Shown here in pieces: positions 43,891 to 55,759 of a stretch of 64,000 nucleotides of DNA (its first letter is position 1; every line of letters begins with the position of its first letter). Location of the stretch: NCBI GenBank assembly GCA_963995525.1, contig OZ023218.1:49133987-49197986 (forward strand). The letters run 5' to 3'. Source of the DNA: Escarpia spicata (taxonomy: Eukaryota > Annelida > Polychaeta > Sabellida > Siboglinidae). The position numbers were made by a program, and so were the translations under genes. Under the pieces are notes generated by a model. It was given only the letters and a program-made list of their open reading frames with translations, searched no databases and was not told the DNA's origin.

Positions 43891-45920
43891 TTAGGGGGTA
43901 CCAATGTTTGTGACAATAGTATCAGATTTACAGCCAGCCAAAGTTATGTGCTGTTGTCTGTTTGAGGATGCACACTAAAATAGGACACAATCTGTTGCAG
44001 AATCATTGGCCTGATTTTATTAAATACAGAACTGTAATCAACAAACAGTATTCTGACATATGCATCTGGGTTTTCCAGATTTAATCAATGATCTGATCTT
44101 TAACCACGAAGTGTGTTGCCATATCATAGTTTTTGTGTGTTCTTCTTGTTTATATTTATTCCTGTAAATAACTGCAATATTGTTTTTCATTTATGTGTAT
44201 ACTATGTGACATAACAATTAAACTATTAACTGTCTTAGTACAACAACTCACACAAGAAGCAAAACGTACTTCTGGCATAGTCATAGTGGGGGCTTACTTC
44301 TTGCACGAACTACTCTCGGCTGTTACACCGATGACAGTGTGCAAATATAGACCCTCACATACATGTTCTGTGTCAGCCATAGTGTACATTGTGCACGAAT
44401 ATACGTGACCCGCCACAGCGAACCGCATATTAATTCGCAAAAGCCTATTCTGCACGCGAGCCAAAAATAACTGTCTTGGTCATGTCCCATCTATTGTTTT
44501 TATTCTTGGCAGAAATACATACCTTATAACGTCAATGTCCAGGTTATTTTCCTCGACAGGTATTCCAAAACTAATAAAATACCTGCATTTACGAACACAC
44601 ATAATAAAACACAACAATGTGAGTCAACATTACCTTGTTACTCAGTACGTCGCTTCTATAAATTCGCTTCAATTTTAAACATAAAAACTACTTAAGGTGT
44701 TTCAGTAAATTTCATGATCTTTGTAATAAAAAGATACAAAACTCAATTTCAAAATTTTGCATCTAAATATCCACTTTATTCTGGCAGGTCATATATGTGT
44801 ATCCCCACAATAAAATATTTTTAGTTTCTCGGCTACGCTCTTGATATTTCCTATACGCAGTGGCAGCCTACATTGCGCCAACCACTGAGCCGTGCAGTTT
44901 GCCTATAAACAATTCACATACATAAACAAGGCGAAACCAGCGCAAAATAAAAAAACACTTAGATGAAATATGTAGTCAGTATGTATTATTATATAGTCTC
45001 ATGAAATGTTTCATATAATTCATTTGGTCAAACATCGACCATTTGTCAAAACATGTCATCCAATTAACACCAATTATTTCAACCGACATTTGAGTTCTGA
45101 AGTCAACTTCCAGCTATGCTGAAGTATACAACTTCTATACTTGTGTAATGTGAATCACGAACTACTCTGTGATCTGATGTTTGTCCTTCAAGATCGTATC
45201 CATCACGAGACGACGCTCGTCGTGTGTTGCACTTGGACGTGGCATAAAACATACACACACTGACGAATAAATATACCCGTCAGTCAAAATTCTTCCCGTC
45301 CAAGACGGATTTAACCCGTCCGAATGACGGATCGACGCGTCTCTAGATTAGACTACGATGTCAACACCCGGTTGCTTTCTCATTCGGAAAAGCTGACAGA
45401 TGTAGGGTATATGTATCATAGTAGTTCAATGAGGGAAGGAGGTGCTACCACTTGCAGAGTCCAACTTGAATGAAATAGTCAGTAAATTTATGATTTACCT
45501 CACTGTAAATAGCACACAATTCATGAAAGGTAACTATATGTTCAGCCAGATCATATATCTCAGTGAAACGTTTCGCTGGGCCCCTTTCGCAACGTTCACT
45601 GAAGACTACTTGTGCGGGTCTGATGTCTTTCGTAATTCTTCATTTCTTTTCGGTGCACGTCTCGCAACTCCTGTAGTTGTTTCTGCGCCCTATCGCTTGC
45701 TACTTATTTCATAATGTGTTGGAATGCTGATTCATCGACGGGCGACGCAGGTTGCTGAAAAGAAACGGAGATTGATCTGGTTAATGACCTACAGTGTCCT
45801 ACACCCTTAATGTTGATATCTAGACACAACAATCATGTAAGCTTGCTCACACTACACACATGCATACATATTATGTTTTTTTGTTATTTGTTTTTTTCTT
45901 CTTCTTTTTCTGGAAGAATT
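43891..45920. other. Long stretch with no recognised gene
   Basis: About 2 kb of AT-rich sequence. Frames at 44193-44408 and 45442-45714 (plus) are unrecognised and lack good splice sites. I see nothing I can support here. Confidence 0.5.
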
Positions 45921-46166
45921 TTATTAGGTGATGTATTGATTCAGTTAAAGTTTTATTGGAAAAGGTGGCTCCTCGATAGCGACTACCACAGTCTTAGAGG
46001 AGTCTCCTGACCCTACTTTTCGTTATTTATCATACATTATACCATGTTTACCAAAAGGTTATATATTTGTAAAATTTAAATTTTTTGACATGGATGTATT
46101 GTATGTATTATTTGAAATGTCTGGGTCAAATAAAATAAAATTCTTCTTCTTCTTCTTCTTCTTCTA
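45921..46166 (+). mobile_element. Probable retroelement 3' end with TTC tail
   Basis: It contains GGTGGCTCCTCGATAGCGAC near 45964 with a complementary-looking AGAGGAGTCTCC downstream, then AATAAAATAAAA and a TTC run (46141-46166). The GGTGGCTCCT...GATAGCGAC block recurs near 11808. The element body is not identified. Confidence 0.45.
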
Positions 46167-46724
46167 GACAATTTAAGTGTACGTTAAGCAACTTGTATTG
46201 CGTTTCCAACTTTGGTTATGTGGCTGCAACCAAACATATTTTGATACAACACATATCCAGCATCAGAAAGGAATATACTATAAATAATTGTCATCACAGC
46301 AAAATAAATAGATTCGGGTTCTCAGAAAACAGCGTCTTTTTTCTACATATGCGATCATTTTTTGCAAGACACATTAAAGTAGCATAAATACTAACTTAAG
46401 TAGAGTTAGAACAAAATAGATTCTTCTATCATACATTATAATATCCGGGTTCATCGAATATGTACCCGAACGCACTCACAAACTAGCTCCAGTACATATT
46501 TAAATAACGGTCTTGGCGCGAAGCTCATTGGCAACAGTGTATGGCACAGTCATAGGTAGTGAGAGCTTCCAGCAAAGGTTGATCATCCTTCCGTTGCGGT
46601 CTTCCGTCTTTGAAATGTTTTGCTGAATGTATATATGTATGTATGTATATATATGGCCAAGGCGTACGCATAATGCAATATATGTGTATGTTAACAGATT
46701 ATATATTACATATTATCACAAATA

Positions 46725-47513
46725 GGTAAGCGAGCGAAAAATGAACAACCCCAACCACGTCCCAAATCACTAATTTTAGCTTTTACTAGCACCCTTATGG
46801 CTCGTCCAATCCGAAGGCTCTTTATATCGTTTGAAAGCTTACGCTTTCTGCTATTCTAGCATGTAATTGGTTCCCCAATAACCATTCCTAAAATACTCTA
46901 TCAAATTACATACAACCTACCGTTTCAGGTCTTTTAGACACTGGCGAACGATGTTGGCTCGTGAACACAGTTCACCAATCTACCGATTGCGGCACTACTT
47001 TCTGATTTCATGGTATAAGCTCCACCCACTTTTAAACGGCGGTGAAACTGACTTTCTCGAAGTCGGCTTGACGTTACAATCACGTATAGCAATCAACCAA
47101 AATAATGTTGACCCTTACCAACCGTTCGTAGCCATACGTTATTGTGATATCACGCCGACACCGAGAACGCCACCGTAAAAAAACGTAAGTTTCGCTGCCG
47201 TTTAAAAAGTGGGTGGAGCTTACAGCATGAAATCAAAAACTTGAGAAATGCACATGTCTTATGGATTTGCAAATGAGACGCAGCGCCGCAATCATCGGCC
47301 AACAGCGTTCGGAACCGTACAGAACACCGAAGACGTTACGATTGTAGGCCCGGTGTTCCATAGATTGTTACTGGGAAATCTAGGTAGACGCTAGAATAAT
47401 AAATAGTGCAAGCTTTCATACCGTACCAAGATCATCGGGATCGAAGGAACCGCAAGGGTGCTAGCGGCCTTCGAATTTAATGTTTGGATTTGTACATTTT
47501 TCGCTTGCTTATC
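46725..47513. mobile_element. TA-flanked fold-back MITE (789 bp)
   Basis: Ends are GGTAAGCGAGCGAAAAATG on the left and, reverse-complemented, GATAAGCAAGCGAAAAATG on the right, flanked by TA at 46723-46724 and 47514-47515. Similarity between arms recurs inward (TAGCACCCTT, GAAAGCTT.CGC, TATTCTAGC) to a strong inner pair, TAAGCTCCACCCACTTTT near 47017 and its complement near 47205. TA duplication and long arms fit a non-autonomous Tc1/mariner-type element; no transposase is encoded. Confidence 0.85.
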
Positions 47514-47735
47514 TATTTAATATTATATATATATATATATAAACACTAAATTTATCAAATGTTAACATTGGAACATATTGCATTTTGCCAATGTTGTATA
47601 CCAATATCGTACAACGTGCGCCAATGCCTATTAATCGCTTCATCGTCATTGTCACTGCATTTAGATCAAAACTGGCTCTAATTTACGAGAGCGCATGCCG
47701 TGCTCTCACACTCGTACCAATTATAGGTGCAGCCT

Positions 47736-48002
47736 TCACTTCCCCAAGGTAGAGTACAGGCCTATTTTAGAGACCGGCGGAAGACGATTTAAGTCGAAAA
47801 CGGCGTGGCATGAAATGACGACAGGATAGAATTGTCCGGAAAGTGTTCTGCAGGTGTATGATTTCCCCACGGCACAGACCGGTGGAGTCAGTTCTTGCTT
47901 CCCATCTTCAAAGACGTCGATTATTTCCCAACTAGTTTGAGTCCTTCCGGCAATCATTGCAAGATGGTTCATTTCCAGGTGACGCGACTGCCATAGAATG
48001 GA
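47736..48002 (-). CDS. Candidate host gene, last coding exon
   Basis: Acceptor TATTTATTTACAG/TCC ends the intron at 48003. The exon then runs 88 codons to TGA at 47736-47738: SILWQSRHLEMNHL, then QTSWEIIDVFEDGKQELTPP, then three cysteines in CAVGKSYTC and VVISC. It joins the upstream exon in phase 0. Composition is balanced and unlike the transposons around it. I do not recognise the family; the cysteine-bearing end following a long acidic, low-complexity region could be a secreted or disordered protein. The MITE ends 220 bp downstream; no clear polyadenylation signal lies between. Confidence 0.6.
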   Translation of the reverse strand, partial: SILWQSRHLEMNHLAMIAGRTQTSWEIIDVFEDGKQELTPPVCAVGKSYTCRTLSGQFYPVVISCHAVFDLNRLPPVSKIGLYSTLGK

Positions 48003-48077
48003 CTGTAAATAAATATCTGCCGTGACAACTAGATGGGGTGACCGCTGTTAATGTCCAGTAATCAAGATGTCACTTAC

Positions 48078-48571
48078 CAGACGACGTAGATGTCTTCTCA
48101 TGGCGTTCCACACGTTCTTGTCTGTCTGTTGCACGTCGGTCTCATCAGCGTTGTGGCCGCTGCTGTTGGCGACTATGTCTGCCTTGTTGTCATCTGTCTT
48201 CAATTGTTGGGCATCGTTGTCGTTGTTAATCTCCTCTCCGCCGGATATCCTCCCGAAGGTGCCACTGGGTGCGTCTTTATCATTGCCGTTTCTTGCTGCC
48301 GCTATATGCCCGACAAAATGTGGAGACCTGACATGCTTGTGAAACCCATTGTCACTAGGATGTGCAAGTGACGACGCCAACGGACCATCGAGGTCACCGT
48401 TTTCTTGTTCGACAGCTTTAACGAGCAGCGCTCCAATCTGGTCTTTCTGCTCGGTGGACAATGGCTTCATGGGGTTGAACTGGTGTCTGTACAACGCCTT
48501 CTTGTGACTCGTAAGTTGATTGGTTAGACTGGCGACGTCCAACTCGCTTTTTTGTGCGCGTTTCCTATTTC
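48078..48571 (-). CDS. Candidate host gene, long internal exon (494 bp)
   Basis: The best-supported exon in the window. It has acceptor TTTCTGCATTGCAG/GA at 48572 and donor CGTCTG/GTAAGTGA at 48078. It starts in phase 1 (two bases complete a codon), then 164 codons without a stop: RKRAQKSELDVASLTNQL, HQFNPMKPLSTEQKDQIGAL, a glycine/asparagine/aspartate-rich middle (GGEEINNDNDAQQLKTDDNK) and VWNAMRRHLRRL at the end. Family not recognised. Confidence 0.75.
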
Positions 48572-48899
48572 CTGCAATGCAGAAACAGACGCAGTGTCAG
48601 TCTAATTGCTTTCAATGTCACTGCAACGGCTCAACGATAACATTGCCATTGTGGAACGGGTGTAGCATTCCTTTATGTTGGGTACTTTTGAATATAGCTT
48701 GTTTGCATTATGGGACGTGGGAACCAAATATCACAATTTACATGGCGTGCTCCTTTTGAGTATGCGCATCAACTCAACGGACGTAGATAATAACACGGAT
48801 TTGCTTGCGATTGTATGGATTTCTGTTCCCTATCTAACCGGTCGCACACTTGTTGGGTTGGCACCCATTATACTACTACGGCAACGGTAGCATCAGCTG

Positions 48900-49162
48900 C
48901 TACGATAGAACATGCGAAGTTCAACGAACGCATCCATGCACGCACCATCGCACCCTTTAATGAACCCATGCATAGTTGCACGCACACACGCAGTCACGCA
49001 TCCACTCACCCTCGCACATTTGCACACAACCAATCACACGCGCCCACGCACTCACACACTCACGCACCCACGCACCCACGCACTCACGCACCCACGCGCA
49101 CACGCGCACACGCACATACGTGCACACTACACACGAGCACACGCACACACACACACATTCAT
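48900..49162. repeat. CA/CGCACA-rich low-complexity run inside an intron
   Basis: Repeated CACGCAC, CACTCACG and ACACACAC units. Open frames with strings of His-Thr or Cys-Val are artefacts. It lies between two exons of the candidate gene. Confidence 0.93.
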
Positions 49163-49540
49163 AAAATATTTCCCCACAAATCAAGCCGAACTACTCCCCC
49201 AAATTCATGTGCCTCATCGGGTGGGGGGAGGGGGCTTCGTAGCACGTATCGCACCTACGGGCCTTTAGTATGCGGAAACCAATCGGAACGTCGGAGGTGC
49301 TATCCCTGAAGATTGATCAAGATACCCTTGTTGACGCCAATGCATGCTTTGAAGACTTCATCATCTTCTGCAGAGTTGACACTAGCTTTACATATATAGA
49401 CAGTAACTCGTGCGACGCATGCAGAAGAAGTACGCGGTCAACTTCCGAAGAATCCACTTCTTTGTCTTCATCCTAGTAATCTCTCATAAACTCGTGACCA
49501 ACACAGAGTTACTTGTAAAGGAGAGGGTCTGTCTACTTAC

Positions 49541-49706
49541 TGGCAAGTTCGACTTTTCCACTGGGAGGCTGAGATCTTCCTCTTCTTCGTCGTTTACTCA
49601 GACCACTCTCACAAATGATGCCGTCGTCCTCAAAACCTCAATATCACCATTTAGTTTCTTATTTAGAAGGGGTGGCGTCTGGCCACGCTTGCCGCCTGTG
49701 GCCATC
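49541..49706 (-). CDS. Candidate host gene, exon with possible sequencing errors
   Basis: Acceptor TTCCCATTACAG/G at 49707 and donor TTGCCA/GTAAGTAG at 49541 bound 166 bp. In the phase needed by the next exon, the 5' part reads DGHRRQAWPDATP and the 3' part reads DDGIICESGLSKRRRRGRSQ. The middle has TAA and TGA stops, while the neighbouring frame stays open there (LLNKKLNGDIEV). Two compensating one-base errors in the CCCC and TTTT runs would explain it; otherwise the gene is broken. KRRRRGR could be a nuclear signal or a processing site. Confidence 0.5.
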
Positions 49707-50289
49707 CTGTAATGGGAAATGCTGAAGTAAAAGGCTCACTGGTCATCGGGGCCGTTTCACACCAGCACATCTCGGACTGTCCAATCTTCATTTTATTGTT
49801 TGGTGGGTGAGATCACTTCAGGGCAACACTGGTGAGAAAAAGCACATTTTTGGTATATGAGAACACCTAATTATACGACTGTTTCTCCGCCGTGTCATAC
49901 AGAACTTCGGCATCCCTTTCTTCCTCAGGCCAGCAGCAGATACCTCTCGTGTTACATGTGTGCAAGAGCAATAACTTCACCTGTGGTCATGTATATCCGC
50001 AGTTACGAGTTATATTAAAAAGAGAAGAATCTCTTCATCCAGCTGATTGTTGTGTTCCTAACACAGACAGCTAAGCGTGCCTCTGTACATCGCATAAAGA
50101 GCTCTAATTTTAAGTTTATCTTTCAAATATATGTATAGTAGCTAAGTTTCTGGTAGAACGTATACACAGTGCCTCGACTGGCTAGGTACTTTCCTGACAG
50201 ACTTTCTATAAACATCTGCTCTGGCAGATCTATAACACCCCGTATTGCAACAGCAGCAATAGAGCAGCAGAAGAACGCTGCAACAGCAG

Positions 50290-50625
50290 TAGAAGCAATG
50301 GAGCGCAGCAGGGCAGCGATAAGAGCTCCGGACTCTCGACTGAGAGAACACGGATTCGAATCCTGTGCGGCGGTGTCGAACCTTGGGCAAATTCGTTTAC
50401 TCTACATAACTTCAGTTCACTCAGCTGTATGGATGAGTACCTGGCTATAGACAGTGCTGGATATTTGTGTAGGAACAGTCTTCGCGCATTAACTGCAGCG
50501 TGGGAGAATGCATCCCAGAGAAATCAAGTTCGATTGAACAGGTCTGACAGGGTGTAAATGTCAAATGCTTTGAGGAGTCCTGAGGACTGGACACTGCGCC
50601 ACATAAGAACTTACCTTTATTTTTT
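50290..50625 (+). mobile_element. tRNA-derived SINE, copy 2
   Basis: The B-box-like ATTCGAATCC lies near 50354. The body (GTGCGGCGGTGTCGAACCTT, GAGTACCTGGCTATAGACAG) and the tail (GAGGAGTCCTGAGGACTG... ACATAAGAACTTACC) match copy 1 at 35672-36003. It lies in the intron between candidate exons at 49541 and 50852. Confidence 0.9.
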
Positions 50626-50840
50626 TAGAACCAGAAGCAGAAACAGAAGCAACAGCAGCACCATGGGCAACAACAGCCTCAACCGGAACAACAGCTACAA
50701 TGGCAGCAATTACAGCAACAAAACAACAAAGGCAGCGGCGTCGGTAACAGCAAGTCCCATCAAAGCACCAGAAGCAATGAGGGCAACAACAACATCACCC
50801 CCACCAACAACCGCAGCAGCAACAACAACAGCAATGGACG
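50626..50840. repeat. CAA/CAG-rich low-complexity tract
   Basis: A run of ACAACA, AGCAGCA and AACAACAAC units follows the SINE tail. Frames through it are artefacts, and it precedes the donor at 50851. Confidence 0.85.
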
Positions 50841-50851
50841 TTTGAACTTAC

Positions 50852-50893
50852 CCCCTCCACATGCATGAATAGCCCAAGGTCCAGCGCATTTTC
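50852..50893 (-). CDS. Candidate host gene, 42-bp exon
   Basis: Acceptor TTTTTATTTTTGCCCGCAG/GAA at 50894 and donor GGAGGGG/GTAAGTTC at 50852. The 14 codons (ENALDLGLFMHVEG) are open in the phase demanded by the downstream exons. Small, but both splice sites are near-consensus. Confidence 0.5.
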
Positions 50894-50990
50894 CTGCGGG
50901 CAAAAATAAAAATGCAATGCTTAGACGAAGGTAATATCAAAATGGAACAGCTGACATTCCATCATAACAACACATGAAGCAGCATCCTAC

Positions 50991-51002
50991 CTGTCTCTGC
51001 AT
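50991..51002 (-). CDS. Candidate host gene, possible first coding bases
   Basis: Donor GAGACAG/GTAGGATG at 50991. In the phase required by the next exon only MQRQ precedes it, with TAA directly upstream, so ATG at 51000-51002 would be the start. No signal peptide results. A different, more distant first exon is equally possible. Confidence 0.3.
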
Positions 51003-51547
51003 TTACGTCAGTAGTGGAGTGAATCCGGCAACAGGGACACAAAAACGTGGCAGCAAGGGAATTCAATATGTACCATAATACAATATACCATTCTACGACA
51101 CTGCCAATGTAATATGTAATTATTGCACAGTTTGCTAACCATCTTATCGAATGCGAAATTATATCGTTTTAGCATTTTAATGATACACATTTACACCAAT
51201 GTCTAGGGATCCCTTGGGGTTTGGGTTGATTTCAATAGGATTCCAACGAAAAACCAGCAATGTACTATTGCTTTTATTGCATGTAGAGGCTTACATGTTA
51301 CGTGTAAGCGATGAAGCCATATATCTATGCAACATACATAATACATGCCATAGATGCATACATCGCCGAAGCATCTTTGTTAAAACGAACGCTATTTTAG
51401 GAGGATGTACATGCCAGCCTTATGAAGCGTAGGAACGGGTGGAGAATTTCAAAAATGACCACCAAATAACGAGACGTACATTACGGATGGCTCCTTATTT
51501 TATTAAGTGTTATTACTATTATTATCATCATGATAATCATCACCATC

Positions 51548-51700
51548 ATAATTATGCATAACGCCAAAACGCCGCGGGGTAATGCCGATTTATTGTTGAT
51601 CGGCACACCTATATTGACCGGTGTTGTCTCTAAACGCACTGACCCCGCAGGGTCCGGCCTTTACTTCGAGCAGAGATTGATCAACGGCAGGGTTAACTGA
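51548..51700. repeat. Inverted repeat 3, left arm
   Basis: The sequence from AATTATGCATAACGCCAAAA through GGTAATGCCGATTTATTGTT and GATCGGCACACCTATATTGA matches the reverse complement of 54380-54512. A GT run begins at its inner edge, mirrored by the GT-rich run beside the other arm. Confidence 0.9.
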
Positions 51701-51702
51701 AT

Positions 51703-51872
<170 letters not shown>

Positions 51873-52149
51873 CCATTGCGACAGGGACTGCCATTGCGAC
51901 AGGGGCGCATTATCCATGGTCGACTCCTGACCGACGGAGGCCTATTACTTATATACACGCACACTCACACGCACACACTTAATAGAATAACGTGCTTTGT
52001 TACAATATACTGTTTTATTTGTTGATGTTTTCCCTTGATAATCGATGTAGTTTTGGACGTTAGAGCAGCATTCCTCACTTATGAGAAGCGTGCTAGACTG
52101 CTAAATGCCTTGGCTACAGAGTCTGAGAATTTAAGCAGAATCTTGCGCT

Positions 52150-52700
52150 ACTATTGTAGTATTGTGTTTGCAGAACCAAGCCAATGGGACAACTGTCGTC
52201 GTTGAGCCCATTGTAGGATCTCTCCCTGTCGGAATATCCATGTGCTACACGGTAACAAAAGTGTACCGAGGAGTTGTACCCGTGCAGGTAGTCAACACGA
52301 GTCACGAAGATGTGTGGCTGAAGTCACGAGTGAGAATTGGAGTCTACCAGACAGTTGACAATGTCAACGACGACAATGGAGTGTGTTTCCAGAGAATCTC
52401 GCAAAATTAAGAGTTCGTAACTTTGAAGAAGAGCGTACAATCGCGTTCAGTCGAAGCATTCGAGGGACTCACGAGTGCACTTGATGTTGGATCTCAGTGT
52501 ACCCGCGAACAAGTAGACCGCTTACAAGAGCTGATCTGTCAAAATGCAGATGCATTAAGCCGACAAATACATGAAGATGTATCTGACCTGATTGACAGTG
52601 ATGAGGATGACTCGTGTACCTTGCTACCGAGAGAGCTTCACGAGTTGCTAGTTACTGAAGCCAAAGTTCAGCAAATAGAAGAAACTGTCAGGTGTTGAGA
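52150..52700 (+). pseudogene. Gypsy-type Pol linker fragment
   Basis: Two adjacent plus frames. The first reads VVVEPIVGSLPVGISMCYTV then VPVQVVNTSHEDVWLKSRVR (52200-52340). This is the stretch between protease and reverse transcriptase in many invertebrate Gypsy polyproteins. The second (52423-52698) reads SALDVGSQCTREQVDRLQEL, the helix that precedes the reverse transcriptase (E-Q-x-x-x-L...L). Both ends are cut; no LTR was found. It belongs to a different Gypsy family from 19773-24406. Confidence 0.7.
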
Positions 52701-52787
52701 CACACGAGATTAACGAGTCGCTCTTGCCACCGACGATGCAGGCGTCGTCCGCATTTCCATCACTATCGCATGCCGAGCTTACAGAGC

Positions 52788-52880
52788 TTACACACACACA
52801 CACACACACACACACGCACGCACGCACACACACGCACGCACACACACACACATACACACACACACGCACGCACACACATA
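52788..52880. repeat. CA/CGCA microsatellite
   Basis: ACACAC with interspersed CGCACG units; the open frames over it are artefacts. Confidence 0.95.
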
Positions 52881-52936
52881 TATATACATACATATAATAA
52901 CACACACACACAAATACACAAAGATAGCCGCAGACA

Positions 52937-54058
52937 TCGTAGATGGAAGGTGCTCTAGCTGGCTATGTCACCCAAGTCTCACTGCCATACCGCAGCGTAC
53001 TGATGACGCAGTCGTTGTACACTACGATGTTTATTTTGAATTCTCCCAGACACGTGCAAGAGTGGATGCAGCTTTCCCTATGCGTCTGTTGATTTCGATG
53101 TCCAGGGAGAGGCTATCGCTGATAGTAGACCCCAGGTAAGTGAACTGGTGAACAGCTTTCAATTCGTAGTTGTCAATGGTGAAGATTGGAGCTGCCTCCA
53201 CGTCCTGGCCCAATACATTTGTTTTTTTAGACTTATGTTAAGCCCGAAGATTGTGCATGGGTGGGAGAAGCGATCCATTAGGTTCTGGCTGTTGAGTATG
53301 TGCGACAATTGTAACATCTTCTGTGGACGACCCGAATGCATGTCTCGGAAGCAAGGCAAAGATAATGCCAAAGAGCGTCGGGGCCAGGACGCAGCCTTGC
53401 TTAACGCCGCTGCGGATGTAAAATTCCATGAAGCTCGAAATGCTTGCATTGAAATGGGCCGTTACGACCAAGTTTCGCGCATACTTTGTGAGTTTGTGAT
53501 CTACACCGACAACAATCCGTTAAAGGCCCTCTGACTGCTAAGTTGGGAGCAGTTGAACAACGTTGGGCCGCAGAAATAGCACCTTTCAACCTTCTGTGGA
53601 CGACCAGAATGCATGTCTCGGAAGCAAGGCAAAGGCAATGCCAAAGAGCGTCGGGGCCAGGACGCAGCCTTGCTTAACGCCGCTGCGGATGTCAAAGGAG
53701 TCAGATGAGTTGCCATCATACTGAACTGTACCTTGCATGTTCTTATGAAACGATTCGATCATGCTTTGTAGTTTTGGAGGACAGAATATTTGAGAGGATC
53801 TGGAAGAGTCCACCTTTGCTGACCAGATCAAATGCTTTGGTGAGGTCAATGAAGGGGTTTTATCTGCTCTCTGTTCTTCTCTTGAACCTGGCGAAGGGAG
53901 AAGATCATGTTTATCGTAGACCTCTCGGTGCGGAATCAACACTGCGACTCAGGATATACACGTTCTGCCAGCCAGTTCTGCAGCCGGACCAGGATGGCAA
54001 GTGCAAACACTTTGCCAACAACTCTTAGAAGAGAGATGCCCCTGTAGTTGTTACAGTC
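52937..54058 (-). mobile_element. RTE-like LINE fragment, minus strand, with internal duplication
   Basis: The minus frames read NNYRGISLLRVVGKVFALAI (near 54050), SMIESFHKNMQGTVQYDG near 53750, IRSGVKQGCVLAPTLFGI with ALLPRHAF twice (53597-53695 and 53327-53420), and GQDVEAAPIFTIDNYELKAV then FTYLGSTISDSLSLDIEINR (53100-53210). The order and motifs fit RTE-type reverse transcriptases. The catalytic ADD box is deleted between the second repeat and GQDV. The 5' end is cut at a TA microsatellite. Confidence 0.88.
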
Positions 54059-54060
54059 AC

Positions 54061-54236
54061 TATATATATATATATGTATATCTACATTATATATATATTT
54101 ATTTGTATTGCATACATATATATAATATGTATATATGTATATATACATTATATATATATATATATTGCATATATATATATTTATTTATATTGCATATATA
54201 TATATATATAAATGATTTATATGTGTGTGTGTGTAT

Positions 54237-54285
<49 letters not shown>

Positions 54286-54365
54286 GTGTACGTGTGTATG
54301 TATGCGTTTGTATGCGGGCGTGCGGGCGTGTGTGCGTGTATGAGTGTGTGCGTGCGTGTGTGTGT
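54061..54365. repeat. TA then TG microsatellites
   Basis: TATATA/TGTATA runs to about 54220, then TG-rich sequence (TGTGTG, TGCGTG) to 54365. The second part mirrors the GT run at 51703-51870 relative to the inverted arms. Confidence 0.95.
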
Positions 54366-54379
54366 GGTGAAATGGTGCC

Positions 54380-54512
54380 GAAACCTCACACTGTGGTCTG
54401 AATTAATTGTGCCGTTGATGAATCTCGGCTCGAAATAAACCGGTCAATGCAGGTGTGCCGATCAACAACGAATCGGCATTACCCCCCGGCGTTTTAGCGT
54501 TATGCATAATTA
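54380..54512. repeat. Inverted repeat 3, right arm
   Basis: Reverse complement of 51548-51700, including CCGGTCAATGCAGGTGTGCC and GCGTTTTAGCGTTATGCATA. Confidence 0.9.
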
Positions 54513-55740
54513 CTCGAGAACTGTTAACAATTAGCCTTGTTTTCTCGGACGCAGCGACCTAGCTGTCACGATTCCCTGCTGACACAGCGACGTGTCGGTC
54601 TGGAAGTGGAGTTTACGTAAGACGTATGTACACGCACAAGCCTATACGACATCATACACACGTACACATCTGTTGTCATTGTTTTAAAGTCACTTTACCA
54701 TACAGTTGAGGTTAATTGTATATATAGTTTCAGCGTTTACTAGACGTTTCTTTCAGATACAGCAGCACGTACCGTTCGAATAAAACAGTGCTCACCGTTC
54801 ACATTGTGTCCATTAATGCGTAATTATGACAAATGTCGCCGATTGGTTCACATGTGAACGTCACGTTGTCACCAATATTGTACACCCAAGATGTGGATGA
54901 CATGTGACATGAAATCATAATGCCAATTTGTTCATCGAAATGTGGTAATTGAGAATACCATAATGTTAGTCCGGCATCGAGCAATTTGGTCAACGTAGAC
55001 TAAACCATAAATCAATAATAATACACTGGAATTGTCTGTAACGTTCCATATTATCATGAGAAACGTCACGTCCAATGCTCCCTGTGTCTCTGGTTAGTTT
55101 TTTGTCACAAAACACTACCTGACAGAAAGTGACCCATGAATATCTTTGCCAGCCCTGAAACATAGGCAAATGTCTGTTGTAAGATCTAAGTTTTAAGCTT
55201 AATGTGTCGGGTGTAACAATTGGAAGTGTCGCTGCAATTGATATGTAAGTATTTCAGCTGTACTACCTGCATTTAATGCAATTTATGCTGGTCTTGCATG
55301 TTGTCGATAATGCGCTGAACGTCTTTACGTTGTGGTTTTGCAATACTGAATAGAGCTGGCTATTAAAAACCCGTTATGCGTAAATTATGGAGGTCCGCAT
55401 TTAATCCAAAAGGAAAACGTCGTGTTAATTGACACATCGTCATGTATTTTTATGTAAATCAAATTATCTTAATATGTAATATGTATATTTCATTCATAGG
55501 TTTCCCCTAATGGAAGACTGAACAAAAAATTGCCTTGTGTTGTATACATTTATTTATGTATTCACACGTTTTATTAAAAAGCTAAATCCTGTTTTATTGA
55601 TAATGAAAATCAATGTATTTCAATGACTTACGTTAATAAAAAATAAAACAATGGTTCTGGTGAACAGTATCAACATTTTGTAAATGCTTTCTTCTTGTAT
55701 ACATCCTCATCATCCTTTTTTGTGTCATACGTCAGCGTCC
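54513..55740. other. Stretch with no recognised gene
   Basis: AT-rich; nothing recognised on either strand. Confidence 0.5.
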
Positions 55741-55759
55741 GTATATTTATGCTGAGAAT

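Noticed and set aside
48815..49309. 164-codon His/Thr-rich frame
   Set aside because: It runs through a CA-rich low-complexity tract inside an intron of the candidate gene on the other strand.
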